Below, in pieces: positions 30,903 through 40,909 of a DNA stretch of 64,000 nt. The stretch is from NCBI RefSeq assembly GCF_000708045.1, contig NZ_ANIE01000010.1:1-64000 (forward strand). Reading direction: 5' to 3'. The translations under genes were made by a program, and so were the position numbers. Source of the DNA: Marinobacter nitratireducens. Lineage in GTDB: Bacteria; Pseudomonadota; Gammaproteobacteria; Pseudomonadales; Oleiphilaceae. The notes beneath the pieces were generated by a model that ran no database searches, was not told where the DNA came from, and saw nothing but the letters and a program-made list of their open reading frames with translations. The first letter of the stretch is position 1, and the number at the start of each line of letters is the position of its first letter.

Positions 30903-31172
30903 GTGGCAAATTCCCCGCAAGCCAAGAAGCGCGCACGTCAGAACGAGAAAAACCGCAAGCACAACGCAAGCCTGCGTTCTATGGCGCGCACGTACATGAA
31001 GAAGATCCAGTCCAAAATCGAGTCTGGCAATTACGACGAAGCCCAGGCCGCATTCCAGGAGGCTCAGCCGATCCTGGACAGCATGGTTAACAAAGGCATC
31101 TTCGCCAAGAACAAGGTTGCTCGCCATAAGAGCCGTCTGTCCGCCAAGATCAAGGCACTTAAAAGCGCCTAA
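30903..31172 (+). CDS. rpsT: 30S ribosomal protein bS20
   Basis: Small, very basic 89-residue ribosomal protein. The N-terminus, ANSPQAKKRARQNEKNR after the initiator, and the C-terminal VARHKSRLSAKIKAL are characteristic. The start is a GTG at 30903 with AGGAG 7 nt upstream; a longer frame from 30840 is not real. A non-ATG start is notable because E. coli rpsT uses UUG and is autoregulated through that weak start, so similar control is plausible here. Confidence 0.95.
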   Translation: MANSPQAKKRARQNEKNRKHNASLRSMARTYMKKIQSKIESGNYDEAQAAFQEAQPILDSMVNKGIFAKNKVARHKSRLSAKIKALKSA

Positions 31173-31183
31173 TCCCAGCAGAC

Positions 31184-31224
31184 GAGCATAAAAAAACCGG
31201 CCAATGGCCGGTTTTTTTATGCTC
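31184..31224. terminator. Long bidirectional terminator between rpsT and proB
   Basis: A perfect inverted repeat of 20-bp arms around one central base. The inner GC stem (CCGGCC) is flanked by seven A and seven T. It serves convergent rpsT and proB. Confidence 0.92.
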
Positions 31225-31248
31225 GGTCATTAAGATCCGGAAATTGAC

Positions 31249-32373
31249 CTAGACAATCACCAGATTGTCCCGATGCACCATCTCTTCATCGGAAATGTAG
31301 CCCAACACTTCCGCAATGCGATCACTCGAACGCCCCGCAATAGCCCTGGCCTCATCAGCATCGTAGTTAACCAGACCGCGAGCAACCTCCCGACCAGTCT
31401 CGTCGACACAGGAAACCATCTCCCCACGGCGAAACTGCCCGACAACACCCTTCACACCGACCGGCAACAGACTGCGCCCACCCAGACACAACACCTTCAC
31501 CGCCCCCTCATCCAGAGTGAGCTTCCCCCGGGTTTGCAAGTGACTGGCCAACCACTGCTTACGGGCAGCCACCCGGCCCTGCTCAGGCAACAACAGGGTA
31601 CCAATCACATCGCCCTGACGAAGCCGAGTCATGACCCCCTCGATACGACCACCAACAATGACTGTAAACGCACCAGAACGAGCCGCAAGACGCGCCGCTC
31701 GCACTTTGGTCTGCATACCACCACGCCCGAGAACGCCTGCGCCACCACCGGCCATGGCATCCAGCTCATGATCTCCGGCCTTCCGCTCTGTGACCAGCCT
31801 GGCATCCTCGTTCTTACGGGGATCCTTATCGAACAGCCCCAACTGATCCGTCAGGATAATCAGACCATCCGCCTCGATCAGGTTGGCAACCAGCGCCCCA
31901 AGCGTGTCGTTGTCGCCAAACCGGATTTCGTCGGTCACAACTGTGTCGTTTTCATTAACGATGGGCACGACACCGAAATCCAGCAACGCCCGGAGCGTAC
32001 TACGACCGTTCAGATAACGCTTTCGATCCGACAGATCGTCATGGGTAAGCAGAATTTGCGCCGTATGAATGCCGTGACGCTTGAACTGAGCCTCCCAGGT
32101 CTGCACCAACCCCATCTGGCCCACTGCAGCGGCGGCCTGGAGCTCATGCAACTGTTGCGGCCGGGCCGTCCAACCCAATCGACTCATGCCTTCTGCAACA
32201 GAACCGGAAGACACCAGCACCACCTCGACACCGTCTTCAATCATGGCGGCTATCTGGTCGACCCAAAGCCCCAGGGCGGCCACATCCAAGCCCTTACCAT
32301 CATTGGTAAGCAAGGCACTTCCAATTTTGACCACCAAACGACGAGCCTGGCGCAACTGAACACGTTCACTCAT
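31249..32373 (-). CDS. proB: Glutamate 5-kinase
   Basis: First step of proline synthesis, ATP-dependent phosphorylation of glutamate. The amino acid kinase domain (about 10-255) has [26 protein letters not shown], the [10 protein letters not shown] loop and [12 protein letters not shown]. The C-terminal PUA domain begins at about 280 ([25 protein letters not shown]). The 374-residue length is standard. proA is not adjacent. It follows obg by 20 nt in the same orientation, the order seen in Pseudomonas. Confidence 0.96.
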   Translation of the reverse strand: MSERVQLRQARRLVVKIGSALLTNDGKGLDVAALGLWVDQIAAMIEDGVEVVLVSSGSVAEGMSRLGWTARPQQLHELQAAAAVGQMGLVQTWEAQFKRHGIHTAQILLTHDDLSDRKRYLNGRSTLRALLDFGVVPIVNENDTVVTDEIRFGDNDTLGALVANLIEADGLIILTDQLGLFDKDPRKNEDARLVTERKAGDHELDAMAGGGAGVLGRGGMQTKVRAARLAARSGAFTVIVGGRIEGVMTRLRQGDVIGTLLLPEQGRVAARKQWLASHLQTRGKLTLDEGAVKVLCLGGRSLLPVGVKGVVGQFRRGEMVSCVDETGREVARGLVNYDADEARAIAGRSSDRIAEVLGYISDEEMVHRDNLVIV

Positions 32374-32393
32374 TGCGATGAAAATCTCTCGAA

Positions 32394-33584
<1,191 letters not shown>

Positions 33585-33611
33585 TTACCCTTTGCGCATA
33601 GCGCATAAACT

Positions 33612-33650
33612 AAAAAGCCCCGCAGCCTCTAGGAAGCTTTGCGGGGCTCC
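33612..33650 (-). terminator. Terminator between rpmA and obgE
   Basis: On the minus strand, a 9-bp GC-rich stem (AGCCCCGCA with TGCGGGGCT) has an internally structured loop and is followed by TTTTTA. It would reduce or end rplU-rpmA transcription before obgE, so Obg is made at lower level or from another promoter. Confidence 0.75.
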
Positions 33651-33723
33651 GAATAACGCGACTGACTCACTATATCAGGAGTTTCGCGCTATCCAAGGTC
33701 CTAAAGAACCGGATCGCCGCTGC

Positions 33724-33984
33724 TTAAGCAGCCGGAACGATGCTTACAAACTTGCGGCTCTGCGGGCCTTTGACCTCGAACTTCACCTGACCTTCCGCTT
33801 TTGCGAAAAGGGTGTGGTCCTTGCCAATGCCTACGTTGCTACCAGCGTGGAAGCGGGTTCCGCGCTGACGAACAATGATGCTACCTGCAGATACAGTCTC
33901 ACCACCGTAGCGCTTTACACCAAGTCGTTTCGACTCGGAATCGCGACCGTTACGGGTACTACCTGCTGCCTTTTTATGAGCCAT
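33724..33984 (-). CDS. rpmA: 50S ribosomal protein bL27
   Basis: An 86-residue basic protein with the bL27 signature [28 protein letters not shown] near the peptidyl transferase centre, and [20 protein letters not shown]. No N-terminal processing extension like that of Firmicutes is seen. It lies 36 nt downstream of rplU, as in most bacteria. Confidence 0.97.
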   Translation of the reverse strand: MAHKKAAGSTRNGRDSESKRLGVKRYGGETVSAGSIIVRQRGTRFHAGSNVGIGKDHTLFAKAEGQVKFEVKGPQSRKFVSIVPAA

Positions 33985-34020
33985 TACCAGCCTCCTTATC
34001 TAGGGGGTAATTCGAGAGCC

Positions 34021-34332
34021 TCAGCCCTTGATACCCGTGATCTTTACTTCAGTAAACCACTGACGGTGGCCCTGACGCTTCATATGATGTTTCCGACGAC
34101 GGAACTTGATGATCTGCACCTTGTCGTGACGACCGTGGCTAACCACTTCCGCTGTCACTTTGGCACCTTCAACAACCGGCGCACCTACTTGAACCTTGTC
34201 GCCGTCAGCAACCAGCAGAACGCGATCAAACTCAACGTTACCACCAGTTTCAACTTCCAGCTTCTCCAGCTTCAGGGTTTCACCTTCTTTTACACGGTGC
34301 TGCTTACCACCGCTAACAATAACTGCGTACAT
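34021..34332 (-). CDS. rplU: 50S ribosomal protein bL21
   Basis: A 103-residue ribosomal protein with the family N-terminus [18 protein letters not shown] and C-terminal [16 protein letters not shown]. The start was set at 34332, with GGAG 7 nt upstream; the longer frame upstream is not family-like. It is the first gene of rplU-rpmA, with a roughly 100-nt leader. Confidence 0.96.
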   Translation of the reverse strand: MYAVIVSGGKQHRVKEGETLKLEKLEVETGGNVEFDRVLLVADGDKVQVGAPVVEGAKVTAEVVSHGRHDKVQIIKFRRRKHHMKRQGHRQWFTEVKITGIKG

Positions 34333-34441
34333 TAACGTTCTCCGCGATTGACCCATCCCTGCTCTTATCCACCTGGTTCTAAGGGAAGCTCTCTGGCAAC
34401 CCTATAGCAGGGAGCGCAGGTTGGGATGAGTTGGGCGCGTG

Positions 34442-34470
34442 ATTCTACGAAAAACGGCCACTCAATACAA
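34442..34470 (-). promoter_or_regulatory. Candidate promoter for rplU-rpmA
   Basis: TTGTAT (34465-34470) and TAGAAT (34442-34447; 5 of 6) with a 17-bp spacer on the minus strand, about 110 nt before the bL21 start. The -35 is weak. Confidence 0.45.
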
Positions 34471-34488
34471 GCAGGATTACCAACCAAG

Positions 34489-34517
34489 TTGACAGTGTAA
34501 GCAGCAATACCTAGCAT
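34489..34517 (+). promoter_or_regulatory. Sigma-70 promoter for ispB
   Basis: TTGACA (34489-34494), 17-bp spacer, TAGCAT (34512-34517; 4 of 6), about 70 nt before the ispB start. It is divergent from, and close to, the rplU promoter. Confidence 0.6.
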
Positions 34518-34588
34518 TGCCGCGACCTCCCGTTTTCTAAACAACGCAGCGCATCATCACACCATCGCATAAGGGATCCTGAAGCCGC

Positions 34589-35557
34589 ATGACTGTCCAG
34601 CGCATCAACGAAACCGTGGCCGACGACTTCAGTCGCGTTAACGAACTGATTCTCCAGCGGCTTTCTTCGGACGTCCCACTGGTCGAAAAGATAGCCCAGT
34701 ACATTATAGAGAGCGGCGGTAAACGCCTGCGCCCACTACTGGTCCTGCTTTCCAGCAAAGCGCTGGGTTATCAGAAGGACGACCACCTCAAACTGGCTGC
34801 AGTCATCGAATTCCTGCACACCGCGACACTTCTACATGATGACGTGGTGGACACCTCTGACATGCGACGCGGCCGGAGCACGGCCAACGCCCGGTGGGGG
34901 AACGCCCCGAGTGTTCTGGTCGGCGATTTCCTCTATGCCCGGGCCTTTGAAATGATGGTCGAACTGAAAAGCCTGGCAATCATGGATGTGCTGTCTCACG
35001 CCACCGCGGTCATTGCCGAGGGTGAAGTGATGCAACTGATGAACGTCAAAAACCCGGATCTGACCGAAGCCCAGTACATGAAGGTCATCCACAACAAAAC
35101 GGCCATGCTGTTTGAGGCTGCCTCACATACCGGCGCCCTTCTCTCCGGCGCAGAGGGAAGAGACGAGACCGCGCTCAGGGACTACGGCAAACACCTTGGC
35201 CTCGCCTTCCAGCTGGTCGATGACGTTCTGGACTACCGGGGCGACGCAGACACGATGGGCAAAAACGTTGGAGATGATCTGGCCGAGGGTAAGACCACCC
35301 TTCCACTGATTCACGCCATGGCGAACTGCAGCAGCGAAGACTGTCAGCTGATACGGCAGGCCATTCGCAAAGGGGGACTGGACGACATGCCCCGTATTCT
35401 GTCCATCGTAGAAGACTCAGGCGCCCTGACCTACACCATGAATAGAGCCAAAGAGGAAGCAGAGAAGGCAGCCAATTGCTTGACCACCCTCGCACCGTCG
35501 CCCCATAAAGAGGCACTGGAACTGCTTACACAAGTCGCGGTTGCCCGGGTCAGCTAA
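34589..35557 (+). CDS. ispB: All-trans polyprenyl diphosphate synthase (ubiquinone side chain)
   Basis: Extends farnesyl diphosphate with IPP to the side chain of ubiquinone. Both aspartate-rich motifs are present: D84-D-V-V-D88 in LLHDDVVDTSDMRRG and the second in LVDDVLDYRGD, plus GGKRLRPLL near residue 45. At 322 residues it has the IspB length. Chain length (octa- or nonaprenyl) cannot be read reliably. Divergent from rplU, as in E. coli and Pseudomonas. Its last 8 nt overlap the convergent reductase gene. Confidence 0.94.
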   Translation: MTVQRINETVADDFSRVNELILQRLSSDVPLVEKIAQYIIESGGKRLRPLLVLLSSKALGYQKDDHLKLAAVIEFLHTATLLHDDVVDTSDMRRGRSTANARWGNAPSVLVGDFLYARAFEMMVELKSLAIMDVLSHATAVIAEGEVMQLMNVKNPDLTEAQYMKVIHNKTAMLFEAASHTGALLSGAEGRDETALRDYGKHLGLAFQLVDDVLDYRGDADTMGKNVGDDLAEGKTTLPLIHAMANCSSEDCQLIRQAIRKGGLDDMPRILSIVEDSGALTYTMNRAKEEAEKAANCLTTLAPSPHKEALELLTQVAVARVS

Positions 35558-36536
35558 GCTGCTCGCGGCCATGGGGCGCACTGAAATCAAGTTCTGGCCC
35601 AACCGGGACAATTTGGGTGGGATTGATGGTGCGCTGGCTCACGTAGTAGTGGCGCTTGATTTGTCCAATATCGACGGTATCAGCCACACCATCGACCTGG
35701 TACAAGTCTCGCAGAAAGGCTGATAACGCCGGATAGTCATCAATGCGCTGCCGGTTGCACTTGAAGTGGCTGAAATACACCGCGTCAAACCGGATCAGCG
35801 TCGTAAACAGACGCCAGTCCGCTTCTGTGGGCTGGCTGCCGACCAGGTATCGCTGAGCCGACAATCGCTCCTCCAGCCAGTCCAGGGCACAAAACAGTTC
35901 CCGGTAGGCTTCCTCATACTTGTCCTGAGCCGTGGCAAATCCGGCCTTGTACACACCGTTGTTTACCGCTCGATACACGCGATCATTAACCGCGTCAATG
36001 TCGGCACGAAGCGGTTCCGGGTAACAATCCAGACCTGAGTTGACACCGTCAATCTCATCGAACGCGGAGTTAAACATTCGGATGATATCGGCAGATTCAT
36101 TGCTCACAATGGTCTGCGTCTGTCGGTCCCACAATACCGGCACGGTCACCCGACCGGAATAGTCAGACGCGGCTCTGGTGTATAGCTGATGCATAAACTG
36201 GAAATCATGCAAATGATCCCTGTGGCGGTCATCGCCCGGACGGAATTCCCAGCCGTTCTCGACCATATCCGGATGCACCACGGACACTGACACATGCGCT
36301 TCCAACCCTTTCAGAGCCCGGAATATCAGCGTCCGGTGCGCCCAGGGACAAGCCATGGAGACATACAGATGATATCGACCGGACTCGGCCCGGAAACCAC
36401 CTTTCCCAGTCGGTCCCGGTGCCCCATCGGCAGTGACCCAGTTCCGGAATCTGGCAGCTTCGCGCTCAAACTTACCGCCAGTTTTATCCGTGTCGTACCA
36501 CTGATCGTGCCACTTCCCATCAATTAACAGGCCCAT
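35550..36536 (-). CDS. Glutathionyl-hydroquinone reductase (Xi-class GST, YqjG/Ecm4 family)
   Basis: Reduces glutathionyl-hydroquinones to hydroquinones using glutathione. The catalytic cysteine is C63 in SMACPWAHRT, matching the position I recall for E. coli YqjG. A GST-type N-terminal thioredoxin fold follows, then an all-helical C-terminal domain (GVYKAGFATAQDKYEEAYRELF, with RLFTTLIRFDAVYFSHFKCN). At 328 residues the length is normal. It is divergent from the LysR gene with a 114-nt gap, suggesting control by that regulator, and its 3' end overlaps ispB by 8 nt. Confidence 0.92.
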   Translation of the reverse strand: MGLLIDGKWHDQWYDTDKTGGKFEREAARFRNWVTADGAPGPTGKGGFRAESGRYHLYVSMACPWAHRTLIFRALKGLEAHVSVSVVHPDMVENGWEFRPGDDRHRDHLHDFQFMHQLYTRAASDYSGRVTVPVLWDRQTQTIVSNESADIIRMFNSAFDEIDGVNSGLDCYPEPLRADIDAVNDRVYRAVNNGVYKAGFATAQDKYEEAYRELFCALDWLEERLSAQRYLVGSQPTEADWRLFTTLIRFDAVYFSHFKCNRQRIDDYPALSAFLRDLYQVDGVADTVDIGQIKRHYYVSQRTINPTQIVPVGPELDFSAPHGREQLS

Positions 36537-36650
36537 GCAACCAACACCTCAATGAATCAGAACCGCAAGAATATTTAAGGGAAGAATAACGGCCACCCTG
36601 CTACCCTCTCAAACAAGAGATTCTGGCCAACTACCTCAGATTATTCGAAC

Positions 36651-37562
36651 ATGCATACAGCAATCACCATTGATGCCTTGAAAGTGCTTGATGCCATTGA
36701 CCGCAAAGGCAGTTTTGCCGGCGCTGCCGGCGAACTCTTTCGGGTCCCCTCAGCCGTCAGTTACACCGTACAGAAACTGGAAGAAGATCTGGGTGTTGCG
36801 ATTTTCGACAGAACAGGCCACAGAGCAGCTCTGACACCCGCAGGACGCTATTTGCTTGAGGAAGGGCGCGCTCTACTGGAAGCCGCCGAAAACCTGGCTC
36901 ATACAACAAAACAGGTCGCCCAGGGCTGGGAAACGCGTCTGCGAATAGGCTTCAACTCACTTCTGCCAGCAAACTGCCTGTTCCCGGCCATTCGGCAGTT
37001 CTATGCCCTGGGCGTCCCGGTGGATGTCCAGGTGATCGAGGAAGTGTTCGCGGGCGCCTGGGATGCCCTGCAAAGCCGGCGGGTCGATCTGATTGTTGGT
37101 GCCGACCACTTCAGCAAGCCTTCAGGAAACTTCATCACCCACACCTTGGGCGAAATACCCTTCGCGTTTGTTGTCTCGGCGGACCACCCCCTTGCCTCGG
37201 CCACACATGCCCTGTCAGAGGCGGACATCTCAAAGTACCCTGCAGCCGTTGCGGCCGACACCTCGAGAGCTCTACCGCCCGGGCATGCCGGAATATTCCG
37301 GCGGCAAAAGACCCTCACTGTCGCCAACATTGATCAAAAAATTTCAGTCCAGGCATCCGGGCTGGGGGTTGGATGGCTCCCACTGCCACGAATACGGCAG
37401 CAACTTAAAACCGGCGCATTGGTTGTCAAAGAGGTCCATGAACCAAGACAACCGGTGGTTCTGCTTGTCGCCCGGCATGCCGAGGATCAGGGTAAAGCCC
37501 TGATGTGGTTCTGGGATTACCTGACTTCAGACCCGGAGATAGGAGATTGGCTGGCACACTGA
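36651..37562 (+). CDS. LysR-family transcriptional regulator
   Basis: The N-terminal winged helix-turn-helix is at about residues 7-65 (LKVLDAIDRKGSFAGAAGELFRVPSAVSYTVQKLEEDLG), and the periplasmic-binding-like effector domain at 90-295 (LRIGFNSLLPANCLFPAIRQFY). The variant VPSAVSYTVQKLE is seen in a LysR subgroup. The ligand is unknown. It is divergent from the glutathionyl-hydroquinone reductase, the classical LysR regulator-target arrangement, so a quinone or redox signal is a reasonable guess. Confidence 0.9.
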   Translation: MHTAITIDALKVLDAIDRKGSFAGAAGELFRVPSAVSYTVQKLEEDLGVAIFDRTGHRAALTPAGRYLLEEGRALLEAAENLAHTTKQVAQGWETRLRIGFNSLLPANCLFPAIRQFYALGVPVDVQVIEEVFAGAWDALQSRRVDLIVGADHFSKPSGNFITHTLGEIPFAFVVSADHPLASATHALSEADISKYPAAVAADTSRALPPGHAGIFRRQKTLTVANIDQKISVQASGLGVGWLPLPRIRQQLKTGALVVKEVHEPRQPVVLLVARHAEDQGKALMWFWDYLTSDPEIGDWLAH

Positions 37563-37677
37563 GCGTTCCCCGACCGCTCTGGCCTCAGGGAAAACCCGGC
37601 AAGGGCACAATGGTCAACAGAATTGCAGCCTGCTTCGTTTATACTGCCCAAAACCTATCGCCGAATGGAGTTCACTG

Positions 37678-39207
37678 ATGCGGCAGCTGTCTGAATTGGA
37701 TGCATCGTTTCTGTACCTGGAGTCAGAGACCGCCCCGATGCATATCGGTGGCGTCTATCTCTTTGATGCCAGTGAACGGAAAGAGCCGCTGCCTTTCAGT
37801 ACCTTCGTTGCGTACTTGCGCAGCCGACTGCACGTGGTGCCGGTTTTTCGCCAACGCCTGAAGGAAATCCCACTACGGCTGGGGCGCCCCTACTGGATCG
37901 ACGATCCCAATTTCAGCATCGAACGTCACCTCGCTTACGTGAACCTTGGCAACCAGGGCCGTAAGGAAGGGTTGACTGCCCTGGCCTCCCGCATTCTCGA
38001 AGAACCACTGAAACGGGACCGTCCACTCTGGCACATCACCTTTGTCGACGGTTTTCGGCTCGACGAGAGCAACCCCGACAGCGAAGGCTTCGCTCTCATT
38101 GTGAAACTTCACCATGCGGCCATTGACGCGTTCAGCGGCGAGGAGATTATCGGCAAGCTACTTGAGTATACGCCGGAGCCACGCTCGATCAGTGCACCGA
38201 AGCCCTGGACCCCAAAACCCCAGCCATCGGAGGAGCGGGTTGTGCTGCAGGCGGGTGCCAATATACTGCGCACTCCACTCCAGTTCACCTCACTTGCGGT
38301 CAGTGCGGCGGAAGCCACGGCCCGGGGCCTGATCCACAAACAACTGAGAAAACTGCCGCTTCCGTTCCCGCTGTTTTCCGCGCCTCATAGCCCGTTCAAT
38401 CGTCAGATCACCGGCAACCGCGAGATCGTATCCGCCAGTGTCGAACTCTCCAGACTCAAGTCCGTCAAGGCGTCACTGGGAGACGTTACCCTGAACGACG
38501 TGGTGCTCGGCCTCTGCGCGGAAACACTTAAACGATACATGATTCGTCAGGGCGCCGACACGGAACGCTCACTGGTGGCGATGACCCCCATTTCCGTTCG
38601 CTCCAACAGCCTTCGAAGAGCCACGGGCAACCAGATGTCAGCCATGCTGCTGGAACTCGCCACAAACGAGCCTGACCCGGCCCGCCGGATCCGGAAGATC
38701 CACTGGAATGCCGTTGCTTCCGAACCCTACCGGGAGGCCATCGCGGCAGACCGGTTAACGGAGTTGCTACCATCTACCATGCTGGCCCTTTCCGCCCGAC
38801 TATACTCGGAGCTTCAGGTGGCGCAGCGTTATCAGCCGGTCTTCAACATGCCGATTACCAATGTGCCAGGACCTCAGGTACCGCTTTATCTCCAGGGAGC
38901 CAGACTCGTACAGCAATACAATACCGCACCACTGTTTGACAGTATGGGGCTGGTGATCGTGGCGGTCAGCTACCAGGGGAACCTGACCATCAATTTCACC
39001 CTTTGCCCGGATGTTGTGGCCGATGGCCAGTCGCTGGCTGATGATATTGAGGACAGCCTGACGGCCATTGAGGAAGCGGCTCACAGTCTGGAGCCCTGGG
39101 ATCAGTCGGACGAAACACCGGTTCTTGCCCCGCAGTCACTCTCAGAAGAGGCACTGACTGCGCTGGAGAAAGTTCTGAAAGGCGCTTTGAGCCGGTTCCG
39201 GCTGTGA
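37678..39207 (+). CDS. Wax ester synthase/diacylglycerol acyltransferase (WS/DGAT) family
   Basis: WS/DGAT enzymes join acyl-CoA to fatty alcohol or diacylglycerol to form storage lipids. 509 residues. Family motifs are visible: LDASFLYLESETAPMHIGG at the N-terminus, RDRPLWHITFVDG before the active site, the His motif HHAAIDA at 145-151, LNDVVLGLCAETLKRYM, and PITNVPGPQVPLYLQGA. The active-site motif is normally HHxxxDG; here Ala replaces the final Gly while both His and the Asp are kept. Which substrate it uses, and whether it makes wax ester or triacylglycerol, is not visible. GGAG lies upstream of the ATG. Marinobacter species carry several paralogues. Confidence 0.88.
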   Translation: MRQLSELDASFLYLESETAPMHIGGVYLFDASERKEPLPFSTFVAYLRSRLHVVPVFRQRLKEIPLRLGRPYWIDDPNFSIERHLAYVNLGNQGRKEGLTALASRILEEPLKRDRPLWHITFVDGFRLDESNPDSEGFALIVKLHHAAIDAFSGEEIIGKLLEYTPEPRSISAPKPWTPKPQPSEERVVLQAGANILRTPLQFTSLAVSAAEATARGLIHKQLRKLPLPFPLFSAPHSPFNRQITGNREIVSASVELSRLKSVKASLGDVTLNDVVLGLCAETLKRYMIRQGADTERSLVAMTPISVRSNSLRRATGNQMSAMLLELATNEPDPARRIRKIHWNAVASEPYREAIAADRLTELLPSTMLALSARLYSELQVAQRYQPVFNMPITNVPGPQVPLYLQGARLVQQYNTAPLFDSMGLVIVAVSYQGNLTINFTLCPDVVADGQSLADDIEDSLTAIEEAAHSLEPWDQSDETPVLAPQSLSEEALTALEKVLKGALSRFRL

Positions 39208-39216
39208 GGTGGGAGC

Positions 39217-39239
39217 TGGGGGCCACTCAAGGGCCCCCA
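39217..39239. other. GC-rich hairpin after the WS/DGAT gene
   Basis: A perfect 8-bp stem (TGGGGGCC with GGCCCCCA, 7-nt loop) lies between two convergent genes. With no T-tract it is at best a weak terminator. Confidence 0.4.
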
Positions 39240-39252
39240 CTGACATTCTGCG

Positions 39253-39888
39253 TTATTCAAAAGCCCAGCGCAGGAAGGCCTTTTTCTCTTCGTCGGTTGC
39301 GGTAGCCCAGACAGACTTCAACCTGTCCAGGGCATTCCCGGACTGCCCCATATCCCCTGCTGAAGCTGCTGAGGAAATGGGGGTGCGTTCCCTATCCTGT
39401 TCAGGTTCCCAAAGGGTCGACTCAGCGACTTCGTCGCCCTGCCCGGTTACGATCAAAGCCGAGAAGTCCTGACTCAACGCTTCCGCCTCGCCGCGGTTTT
39501 CCGCCTTCGCAAACTGAAATTCGTACACCTGCCCAGGCTTCGCATCAAAGGTCACCACCTGAGGCTCACTCTCATAGACGTGAACTTTGGACTCTCCGTT
39601 ATCCACCACACCGGACTTGGCCCAGATGGTCTTGTGGGAGAACACAACCTCGTTTCTGCCTGGCAACAACGCATAATCCAGCGCCAGGTCGTCCATCAGG
39701 TAATTGGTCATGCTGCGCCCGTTGACTTCGGCAACTTTGATTGCCGCCGGAGCCTTCAGTACTGCGGCATCGGCAGCGGAGGCCGGTGCCCCCTCCCAGG
39801 TTTCCACCCGCGACATGGTCGATGAACAGGCTGCCAGCCCAACGGCCAGTAGTGCGGCGAAAGCAAGTCTTGCTTGACGGATATTCAT
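39253..39888 (-). CDS. DUF2057-like (YccT family) lipoprotein
   Basis: Function unknown. A lipoprotein signal peptide ends at C21 (VGLAAC). The mature protein resembles DUF2057: an N-terminal ALKAPAAIKVAEVNG-type strand, then DLALDYALLPGRNEVVFSHKTIW, then VVTFDAKPGQVYEFQFAKAENRGEA. The C-terminal 50 residues are Ala/Ser-rich and end in a charged helix (DRLKSVWATATDEEKKAFLRWAFE), which I do not recognise. AGGAG lies upstream of the ATG. It is convergent with the WS/DGAT gene. Confidence 0.65.
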   Translation of the reverse strand: MNIRQARLAFAALLAVGLAACSSTMSRVETWEGAPASAADAAVLKAPAAIKVAEVNGRSMTNYLMDDLALDYALLPGRNEVVFSHKTIWAKSGVVDNGESKVHVYESEPQVVTFDAKPGQVYEFQFAKAENRGEAEALSQDFSALIVTGQGDEVAESTLWEPEQDRERTPISSAASAGDMGQSGNALDRLKSVWATATDEEKKAFLRWAFE

Positions 39889-40135
39889 CTAATCTCCTTG
39901 ATTTAAAATGAAAAAAACACGGTAAACTCTGGCAAAGTTTTATTGCATTCTGACGAGAGCGCCGGGCATCGGCAAGCCCCTGTGAAGCGGTCCCGATCAC
40001 TTCCCATTTGAGACTCACACCGTAAAAATGTAAAAAAATGTTGAATTCGCCGACGTTTTGGTTAATTTTAAACCAGTCGGCACAACAAACGCGGCGCCCG
40101 GAAAACGAGAATCAAAAAAGGGCACAGGAGTCATC

Positions 40136-40339
40136 ATGGATATCCAACGAAGGCACGGTGAAGAAGGCCCTGCGCCTTTTCGAAGCAGTCGATTCTTCTG
40201 CGTTGGTAGTAAGTGGTACTTTACCACACGGGAAGGTTTTGACAGCGGGCCTTTCGCGTCCAGAGAGCGAGCTGAAAACGGCCTCAAGCGTTTCCTGAAC
40301 GTGGTACGAATGTTACCAGAGGAACCACAACTGCATTGA
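40136..40339 (+). CDS. Small DUF6316-like protein
   Basis: 67 residues, no signal peptide. The core SSRFFCVGSKWYFTTREG followed by GPFASRERAENGLKRFL resembles the DUF6316 proteins of Pseudomonas and relatives, from memory. Function unknown. The start was set at 40136 because AGGAG lies 5 nt upstream; longer frames have no ribosome site. It is convergent with pgpA. Confidence 0.65.
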   Translation: MDIQRRHGEEGPAPFRSSRFFCVGSKWYFTTREGFDSGPFASRERAENGLKRFLNVVRMLPEEPQLH

Positions 40340-40381
40340 GAATGCTGCTCAACTCAACAAGCCTCCGAAGAAGGCAAAGGC

Positions 40382-40909
40382 TCACCCCACTAACGGCATC
40401 ATCCAGCGATCAATGCCGTAAAAACATGCTAATGCCATAAATCCGGCCACCACATCATCGAACATGATCCCCAGGCCTCCCGGCAGCCTGGCATCAAGCC
40501 AATTGATGGGCCATGGCTTGACCACATCGAATAGCCGAAACAGCGCAAACGCGATCAATACTCCGTAAATGGTTGCCGGTATCAGCGCGAGCGCAATCCA
40601 CATGCCCACAAATTCATCCCAGACAATGCCCCCATGGTCATGCACCTTGAGGTCATCCGCTGTTTTTCCACAGAGCCAGATACCGGCCAGAAAGGCTATC
40701 AGGACGATCAACCAGTAGACAGGCACTGGTGTCCAGGAGAAGGCATACCAGACCGGAATGGCCGCCAGACTACCCCAAGTGCCGGGCGCCCGCGCCATCG
40801 CGCCACTGCCAAAGCCAAAAGCCAGGAAATGGACCGGATGCCTGAGAAAACCTGGCGGAAGAATAGCGGCGGGATGATCCGGCTCCGGAATTTCCTGTTC
40901 GTGACTCAT
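40382..40909 (-). CDS. pgpA: Phosphatidylglycerophosphatase A
   Basis: Dephosphorylates phosphatidylglycerol phosphate to phosphatidylglycerol at the inner membrane. The family motifs FGSGAMARAPGTWGS, VWDEFVGMWIAL and DDVVAGFMAL are present, with four hydrophobic segments. The ATG overlaps the thiL stop by 4 nt. Last gene of the nrdR-to-pgpA operon. Confidence 0.94.
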   Translation of the reverse strand: MSHEQEIPEPDHPAAILPPGFLRHPVHFLAFGFGSGAMARAPGTWGSLAAIPVWYAFSWTPVPVYWLIVLIAFLAGIWLCGKTADDLKVHDHGGIVWDEFVGMWIALALIPATIYGVLIAFALFRLFDVVKPWPINWLDARLPGGLGIMFDDVVAGFMALACFYGIDRWMMPLVG

